Shown here one piece after another: positions 56,688 to 64,000 of a DNA stretch of 64,000 nucleotides. Source of the stretch: Adineta steineri (lineage: Eukaryota > Rotifera > Eurotatoria > Adinetida > Adinetidae); assembly GCA_905250115.1 (NCBI GenBank), contig CAJNOI010000010.1, forward strand, positions 1,237,071-1,301,070, written 5' to 3'. The position numbers and the translations under genes were made by a program. Position 1 is the first letter of the stretch; every line of letters begins with the position of its first letter. The notes beneath the pieces are model-generated. The model had not been told where the DNA came from. It did no database searches and worked only from the letters and a program-made list of their open reading frames with translations.

Positions 56688-59600
56688 TTAATCTTCATTG
56701 ATTGTAACTTCTTTTTCTATGAAAACTAATTTATATGCATCCGAATCTTGAATTTCACTCTAAAATTAAATCAATTATTTTGTTTTGGTAATTCTAAATC
56801 ATTTCAATATATTTACTTTTTCAATAGATTCATTAATCCATTTATAATCGACACAAGGAATATTATTCTTTTTTGCATCCAAAAATTTCGCTGTTTTACG
56901 TGCTTTATCTGATATTAAATAAACATTTTCACGTCGATTCTAATTATATAAATAAAAGAGAAATTTTATAGATCGAAGAAATATTTTATTCATACAGCAT
57001 TTGGCATTTTTTCAATGACTTTTCCACCATGACTTTCAATTGAATCTTCAATACCATGTCGAATTTCCATTAAATCTATTCAGAAATAAGACTTTAAATA
57101 GACGAAGAATAAAATATAGAGTAATATCCTACCATTAAAACCCGTAAGAAGAAAATACATCGAATTAAATAATTTTGTTTGACGTGTAGGTGTAAAAGCT
57201 AAGAAATAAATTGATTTTATAATACAAAATCATTGTTAATTATCTTACTCGTTCGTTGCTTTTTACTTGGTGATGGAAAAATGGAACTTTTCGTTTTTTT
57301 ATTTGGTGTTTGTGGTACATTTGATGCTCGTTTACGTTTTCCTTGAACAATATTAGTCGATTCTAAAACAATATAATTAGTTTTGAAAGTTATTACGAAT
57401 CACTTACCTTCTGTAGTATTATTTGTAGTTATGAATTGTTCAGCTTGTTCCGTAGATAATGAAATAAAACGTAATGGATACCATTTTTCTTTTCCATCTT
57501 TTTCAATAATATAACCTAATTTTCCTGTTTTTTTCTTTTTAATTAAACGTTTTATAATTCCACGTTCAAAATAGCCATCTTGAGTTTGTGCCATAATATT
57601 TTGATTTATATCTAAATAACTTTGAGATATAATATCTTGTGCTTTAAGATAACGTGAAGCGCCATCATCAAATTTAATCATATATCTACAAAAGAAATAT
57701 ATTGAATTAGAGGGAAAGAATGATTCTTTGTTTTCAATAATTACCTTTCACCGTTAATACTTGCAATACTACCAGAATAAAAATGACCATCAGTCCATTT
57801 AGCAAAAACTCGTAAACCTTTTGTTAATAATTTTCCAGACGAATTTGTTGGAATAAATTCCTCACCAGTAATATCATCTGTTGGTTCATCATCTTCTGTA
57901 TTTTCATCATCATCATCATCATCATCACTACTATCATCATTTTTATTTGGTTTTCTCACAACCTCATCATCATCGCTAGTATCATCATTTTTATTTGGTT
58001 TCATCACTTCATCATCATCACTAAAACATAATCATATAAATTTAATATATTTCTATGAAATTCTAATCTTACCTTTGTGTAATTTGCAACTTTTTCTGAC
58101 GAACAATAGTTGAAGTTGGTTTTCTATAATAAATAAACATATTAATAATTACTAGAGAATATTTATGAATGTTATAATCAAAAATTCTTTGTACATAGAT
58201 CAGGAATTGAACAAATGTAGAAATCGAGAAGAAAAGTTTTCAATGCCATGTTTTATCCTTTATCATAATATGCTTCTTAGCATTGATCCATTATTGATCA
58301 TGTTTCAGATAATTATGAATATAGTAGAAATGGTCATATAAAATTCATAATACTTACAAACTTTTTGTCTTTCGTTTTGGTGTAACTATTTTGGCTGGTT
58401 TTTTTCGAGTAGTTTCAGTAGGTCGCGTGGTTTTAGCAGTTGTACGAACAGTTTTTTTCTCTGATGGCGGCCATGATTCTATACGAGTTGTTGTGTTTTC
58501 TTCAACGATACGCTATTTTATAAAAGAAGAAATCTTCTATATATAAATAGAATTTATTTAGAAAAAAAATTTACTTCAAGAATTAATTCACGTGAAACAG
58601 TTCGTCCTTTTTGATCAACTTTTACTGCGTAACGACGTAATGTTTTTGATATTGATTCTTTAATATATACTTCTTCTTCTTCTCGCTAAATAATTTTCAT
58701 AGAATTAAGTCTATAAAAAAAGATTTTCTTACAATTGTTATATTAGATTCAGCATCATTTTCAACTGTTGTGGGGTTTAATTTAGCAAGAAGTGCTTCAA
58801 ATTTATCAGCTGTTGGTTGACTTAATGAATATACAGCTTTTGAATTAGGTGATGTCTAAATTTTATTTTTTTTGTATTGAAAAATTTTCTATAATCAATG
58901 AAAATATACGAACAGAGATTGTACTTTGAATAGGTATTTGAACTTTGGAAGATTTTTCTATAACTGAAGTAGATTCAATAGTACGCGTAGAAATAGGATG
59001 TGATTCAACAACACCATCACTACCTAAAGAAACTTGTGCATCGTTTGTATCCATTGGTTCTTCTTTTAATTCTATAAATGATAGTAGAATGTATGTTTAT
59101 CGTTTTTTGTATTATTAACCTTCTTCTTGATGATCATTATCATTATTTTCTGTTGTTACTGCAGTTGTAGGATTTGATCTATGACTAAATTATTAAAGTA
59201 AATTAGATGAATAAGGGAAATATTTACTGTGTATCATCCGCATTTGTTGTGTCAAGAAGACTTGTTGATGGTGAAATATAAAGTCGTAAATCTAGATAAA
59301 TAAATTAAAATGAAAAAAATAAACGAAATTTTTTACTATTATTCGTTGTTGATATATCAAGTCCAGATGTATTCATATCCTTAATTAAAAGAAAAAGCAA
59401 AAATAATTCGAAAGTTCGATTTATATGATTGTAAACCGTTGTTGATTTTGATGTCGATTCAGTTACATTATTTTCCTATCAATATAATTAAATATACAAT
59501 TCTAAAAAATCAACATTACAAGCAATTCATACTTCTTCATGAGTTAGTGATTGTACCGGCATTGAATCTATATTTACAAGTCAACATAATTATCAGATAG

Positions 59601-60809
59601 AATAGGTAATAGTTATTACCTTTTTCAACTGATATAATATTTTCATCAATTAACGTTGGTTGAGCGACTGGTAGTGGAATTACAAATGGCTAAAATATAC
59701 AGATAAATATATTCTTATGAAATATGAATATTGTTTTTAATTATACATTAGTTGATGATAACGTATTTTGAGTATCAACTGAAGGCGGCGGTTGTTCAGT
59801 TGTTATTTCATTGTTTATTGCGGATTGTGAATAATTCTGTGTATCTGCTTGCATAGTATCAACTTCTTCATCATTTGTCTATTATAAAAAAAAACGAGTC
59901 TTTCATCTTTGTACTAAATAGTCAAAGGAACTACTGTCCATTTGGAAAACAAAAGGCAGGTGGGTATTTTTCGAATATTTTGTGATAGGAACAAGATAGA
60001 GAGCTGCGGGTTTCACCGTTAGAAAAAGCAGATAAAGATGCATCAACACCTATCTGGAAAGATTTCTCTAACTACTTCCCAAAGGCTGTCATAGGAAACT
60101 CTTGGACAAATAGTATGTCTCGCATTTTCGCGAGTGTTTTAGAATCGCCAGATCAGGAACTACAAAACTGTGTGAAGGTTTTACTCATGACTACCACTAA
60201 ATCAATCTTTCATTGATAAAAAAACACTTTGGTAACCCACTTTTCATGCAAAAAATAGGAGTTTCTATGATGTTTTGATAAAAAATCGTATTTTTTCACG
60301 TGTGAAAAAAGGCAGTCTTTGGGAAGTAGTTATAGAAATCTTTCAAGATAGGTTTTGATGCATCTTTCTCTGCTTTTTCTAACGGTGAAAACCGCAGCTC
60401 TCTATCTTGTTCCTATCAAAAAATACCCACCCGCCTTTGTATTTGAAATGGACAGTAGAATTTATTAACACAGACAATGTTACATTTCGAAAATTGAAAT
60501 TTCATTCAACTATTTCTCTCATTTGTTCAATCTAACCTGATCAATTGGCTTTTGATTTTCTTTTGCTTGATCTATAAATAATAATAAATTAATACTATAA
60601 TAATTTTTTTGTCTAAATGACCTTTTATAGGTATATTTTTATCAATTCGATTTGCTGATTGTTTATTTCGATATGAATGTTCACTAGAAAAATTTCGATA
60701 ATAAATAAAAACAACATCAAAATGAAATCATATACTTGAATGTATCTTGAGTTTCAAAATTAAGTGAAATAATATCTTCGCTTCCAGCAATATCATTATA
60801 TTCCGACAT
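56688..60809 (-). CDS. TP53BP1: 53BP1-like DNA damage adaptor (tandem Tudor, BRCT)
   Basis: Multi-exon minus-strand gene from ATG 60807-60809 (MSEYNDIAGSEDIISLNFE) to TAA 56688-56690. The N-terminal two thirds is low complexity with several SQ/TQ sites (e.g. DTQNYSQS, VDTQN), like the ATM-target region of 53BP1. An acidic repeat (KPNKNDD twice) precedes the Tudor domain (about 57410-57840): LTKGLRVFAKWTDGHFYSG, IKFDDGASRYLKAQDI, then GYIIEKDGKEKWYPLRFISL. A basic block follows, IVQGKRKRASNVPQTP, close to the vertebrate UDR/NLS region (VEGKRKRRSNV). The C-terminus shows one BRCT (MYFLLTGFN, ESHGGKVIEK, YLISDKARKTAKFL, IPCVDYKWINESI). Vertebrate 53BP1 reads H4K20me2 and H2A ubiquitin at breaks and favours end-joining. 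A second BRCT is not seen. A 522-bp foldback sits in an intron. Confidence 0.88.
59934..60455. mobile_element. TA-flanked foldback/MITE in 53BP1 intron
   Basis: Terminal inverted repeats of about 160 bp: the left end CTGTCCATTTGGAAAAC returns at the right as CAAATACAAAG... AATGGACAG reversed, and inner blocks such as GGAACAAGATAGAGAGCTGC, CACCGTTAGAAAAAGCAG, GATGCATCAA and AACTACTTCCCAAAG all reappear as reverse complements (60310-60455). A TA dinucleotide flanks each end (59932-59933 and 60456-60457), as expected for Tc1/mariner-type insertion. The central part has no transposase frame. It lies in the same orientation-neutral manner inside an intron, so the gene is not broken. Confidence 0.85.
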
Positions 60810-60928
60810 CTGAAAGATGACAAAATCCATTCTTTATTTTATATATCCCAAAAAGAAAAAGAACTTCGATGAGTATTAATATACAAAAAAATGACGTATA
60901 CATCAAAATTAATGTTATAGAAATTATT

Positions 60929-61466
60929 TTAAGATTGCAGAGCACCTAAAGAAAAAAAAATAATTATAAATATTCTTGTTTGTTGAATTATAATAAAGAA
61001 AAATTCATACTTTTTCCATCACATGCAACAATTTTAACTTTATCGGCCTTAGGTATTTGTGAAGTTGTAGTGTTTGTAGCATGTCCACCTGGATTATTAC
61101 TTTCTTTAACAGAAAAATCTTTTAGAACCAGTGTCCAAACATTGTCACAAAAACGATATGTGCTTAATTTTCCCTAAGAAAAAAACAAATAATGAATAAT
61201 TTATTTAGTAGAATTTTTAATTTACAGAAAATTGAACTTTTTTATTAATTCGTTTATCAAGTGCGACATTAATTGATCGATCAAATTCACTTAAAACTTT
61301 ACTAGCAGCTAGTTCAGTTAATTGACCTTGCTATAGAAAAAGAAAAATACATATATATGTTTCTATTGATAATAAATAAAATTTTCCCAACCGAAATCAT
61401 TTCATCAAGAGTGTCTTGTAATGTAACACCCAATGTTGTATTGCGATAAAGTTGATAGGTGGCCAT
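60929..61466 (-). CDS. GTF2A2: TFIIA gamma subunit
   Basis: Four exons on the minus strand from ATG 61464-61466 to TAA 60929-60931. [20 protein letters not shown] is nearly the vertebrate start. It continues with [20 protein letters not shown], the diagnostic [19 protein letters not shown] and [16 protein letters not shown]-gamma pairs with the alpha/beta chains to stabilise TBP on promoters. A loop between the two conserved C-terminal strands is extended ([20 protein letters not shown], about 10 residues longer than in human). The last exon adds only a short tail (SALQS). It ends 120 bp before the 53BP1-like ATG on the same strand and is divergent to the SDR gene. Confidence 0.94.
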
Positions 61467-61804
61467 TCTGAAAGAAGATACTTGATATCAGAATTATGAC
61501 AAAGATAAATGATCGAATACGACTATTATATAAAGGCAATAGGCAGATTGAAATATATATTACACTATGATGGTGTAAGTTTGAAAATATAAATCCGAAC
61601 AGACGTCTAACGTTCAAGATAAAATTTCATTGATTGTTGTATCAGAACCAATCATATTATAAGCTTAAATATTTGTCGCCACTTTACTGTATGCACGTGT
61701 ACATGGACACGAGCGTATTCTTTGCACCCGTATAAAGAGCACAGCGTCTGTTTTATTCCGCTTCATATTTTAGAATTTTTACTTTCTGAATACATCCTTT
61801 TAAC
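61467..61804. promoter_or_regulatory. Divergent promoter region, TFIIA-gamma / SDR
   Basis: 338 bp between two divergent start codons, so both promoters must lie here. It is less AT-rich towards the SDR side (GTATGCACGTGTACATGGAC near 61690, containing the E-box-like CACGTG). No clear TATA box is placed for either gene. Confidence 0.45.
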
Positions 61805-63258
61805 ATGTCTAAATACGATCTTAATGGTGATCCAACGAAGGTAGCTTTTGTTTATATTTATTCGCTCAATTAACTTGATTAATTTAGGCTGGTCCTCAAC
61901 CAAAATTTAAACCACAAACACAAGACTCACCTGGTGAGGAATATAAAATGGATCCACTTCCAGATTATGGTCTTGATAGTTATAAAGGCACCGGCAAACT
62001 TCAAGATAAAGTAGCTGTCATAACTGGTAAGAACATTGAATTGTTTTAGACTTCATATTATATTGATTTTTTCTCTTAAGGTGGGGATTCCGGTATTGGC
62101 CGAGCTGTTGCTCTCGCATATGCACGCGAAGGTGCAACAATCATTATTTCATATTTAAATGAACATAAAGATGCTCAAGAAATTCAAAAAGCTGTTGAAG
62201 AAGCTGGCCGAGAATGTATCATAATTGTAAGATCTCGATTATTTTTAAAATATTAATCTGTTTTTTCATTTCTTATTTTTTAGCCTGGTGATATTAGTGA
62301 AGTAAGTAAAAATATTTTCTTTACAAAATGTCAGTAAAAACTATGTACATTTAGGAAACACAATGCAAATATATTGTTGATACTGCAGTGTCGAAATTTA
62401 AACGAATTGATATCTTAGTAAACAATGCTGCATATCAAGGAAAACAAGTTGTAAGTTTATTTCGGATTTATAATATTTATGAGACTATTATAGGATATTT
62501 TTATATAGGAAGATATTCAAGAACTTGATCATAAACGAGTAGAATATACATTTAAAACAAATATTATTGCCAGTAATTTCTAACACCCAATAAAGAAAAT
62601 GAAAATTATGTTGTTTTTATTTTTCTATTAAAGTGTTCGATTTAGTTCGATTAGCTGTTCCACATATTCCAAAAGGTGGATGCATCATCAATGTTGGCTC
62701 AATTCAAGCGTAAATTATATTAAACAAAGTTCTGATGTATAATAAATTATATTTTTATAATATAGTTATGATCCATCAGCTGAAATCTTAGATTATGCAA
62801 CAACAAAAGCCGCTATTGTTGGTTTCACAAAAGGTTTAGCTGATAAACTTTTAGAAAAAGGCATTCGAGTTAATTGTGTCGCTGTAAATTAATCATATTA
62901 TTATTTGATAATTTTTATTAATTAAATTCTTTATTTATTTAGCCTGGACCGGTTTGGACACCATTAGTTATCGCTTCATTTCCAAAAGAAAAAAATGCCG
63001 CATTCGGTTCAAACTATCCTATTAAACGACCAGCACAACCAAGAGAATTAGCACCAGCATTTGTTTTCTTAGCTGCAGGAACTGATTCATCATACATATC
63101 AGGGTAAGTCATATTAATTTTATTCTCTTAAAATAATTCATTTAAACGACATTTCTTTATTTTAGTGAAATATTGGCCGGTACGTTTATCCCATTTATTT
63201 TTTATTCATTAAATATTATTTTTTTTGTTTAGTAACCGGTGGTAAACAAACCGCATAG
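61805..63258 (+). CDS. Short-chain dehydrogenase, bacterial general-stress type
   Basis: About eight exons in phase, including 61805-61840, 61888-62026, 62081-62226 and an 18-nt microexon 62284-62301 (PGDISE). The N-terminal extension [19 protein letters not shown] precedes the Rossmann fold: cofactor motif [12 protein letters not shown], then LVNNAAYQ, catalytic Ser in NVGSIQAY, Tyr and Lys in [22 protein letters not shown], and the ending [14 protein letters not shown]. The extension and the [10 protein letters not shown] form are characteristic of bacterial YghA/YhdF-like SDRs, which are rare in animals, so ancient horizontal transfer is likely; introns of host size were gained afterwards (inference). 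Substrate unknown; TGGDSGIGR followed by RE suggests an NAD(P)H-dependent enzyme. Confidence 0.9.
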
Positions 63259-64000
63259 ACAAGTCCATTTTTCAGATATATTCGCATCTCATTACATATT
63301 GATACACAAGCAGAATACGATTTAATCTAGCTTTCAGTTTTTTTTATTAATCAAGCTGTATATTTTACTTAGACAATTCTGTTTTCTTGTTATATATACA
63401 TACTTTCATAGAGAGTGTTTATATAAAAATAAAACGATTTATGAATTGTATTATTGATTTTGGATGTAATGTAGAATCGAAAGTTCTATGAAGAAAATTT
63501 TTATCGATTAACAGTAAATCAATAAGTGAAATAGAAGCAATATGTTCTCAAGAATATTTGATTTCAAATCCAAAAAAAAAAAGTTTATTTAGATCATGTG
63601 ATAGTTCATTGGGGACCTTATTTGAATGAAATAGTTTGCATTGTAGTTAGAAGCAAATCTTTCAATCATTTGTTGTACAATTTGTCAGACTATTTATTTA
63701 TGATTTACATCAAGAGATGAAAATTTAATAATTGAGAAAACTCATTGTGATGAAACAGATGTTTGTCGTGATCATTGATCTTTCATTCAATCATAATTTC
63801 TTATCTATTAGATAAGAAGATTAATATATTGGATAAAATTTCAAGTGTTCAACAATTACTTCTATTTTTTTATATTAATCTCATTTCAAAACATAACGAT
63901 CAACATTATACTTCTACATTTAGTTAATAAAAACAATAATAATAATAATAATCATAACGATAATCATCATAAAAGTGCTATTTTCAATTGCTTTTTTTTT
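63259..64000. other. 3' flank of the SDR gene, no further gene
   Basis: AT-rich sequence with polyadenylation-like AATAAA motifs (e.g. near 63430) and a short AATAAT run near 63931-63952. No exon is recognised up to the window edge. Confidence 0.5.

Overview
The window reads as animal nuclear DNA, most likely from a bdelloid rotifer. It is AT-rich and compact. Most genes are cut by short introns (about 45-60 nt, GT-AG), and the products are metazoan: SMC4, Brr2, 53BP1, TFIIA-gamma, stomatin, EBAG9, polycystin-1 and an insulin-like peptide. These sit beside gene types that are expanded or bacterial-like in bdelloids (FG-GAP/VCBS and NHL repeat proteins, a general-stress-type SDR, a BNR-type propeller enzyme, GDSL esterases). 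The species assignment is inference. Three runs of exactly 100 N (20426-20525, 33698-33797, 51175-51274) are scaffold gaps, and each one interrupts a gene.

Layout. 1-5.1 kb: tail of an FG-GAP protein, a single-pass membrane protein and an intronless secreted propeller enzyme, all on +. 5.3-10.6 kb: a complete 13-exon SMC4 condensin gene with a foldback transposon in one intron. 10.7-14.9 kb: three tandem IRG-like GTPase genes. 15.0-16.5 kb: stomatin (-). 16.5-18.6 kb: non-coding, microsatellite-rich. 18.6-19.5 kb: EBAG9/RCAS1 (-). 20.5-28.2 kb: Brr2/SNRNP200 spliceosomal helicase (-), with its 3' end lost at a gap. 29.5 kb: a small secreted peptide. 30.9-32.5 kb: a tandem pair of GDSL/SGNH esterases. 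33.8-42.1 kb: a polycystin-1-like receptor-channel (mucin tract, REJ region, GPS, PLAT, channel). 44.7 kb: insulin-like peptide. 48.1 kb: a possible small secreted protein. 48.8-50.5 kb: a membrane-anchored NHL protein. 51.1-52.0 kb: a class A-like GPCR (-). 52-56.7 kb: gene-poor, with orphan exon-like stretches. 56.7-60.8 kb: 53BP1-like DNA-repair adaptor (-), with a TA-flanked foldback element in an intron. 60.9-61.5 kb: TFIIA-gamma (-), divergent from a bacterial-type SDR (61.8-63.3 kb, +).

There is no operon-like functional grouping. The only cluster whose members share a function is the IRG GTPase trio; the esterase pair is a recent tandem duplication. The most unusual signals are: (i) a dispersed family of about 70-95 bp imperfect hairpins with telomere-like TGTGGG/CCCACA arms between genes and inside introns; (ii) IRG-like GTPases that have lost the usual G4 lysine; (iii) a Brr2 whose second helicase cassette has lost several motifs; (iv) an insulin-like peptide with two additional cysteines; (v) a 53BP1 homologue with one visible BRCT; (vi) long-armed foldback transposons that explain the few long introns.
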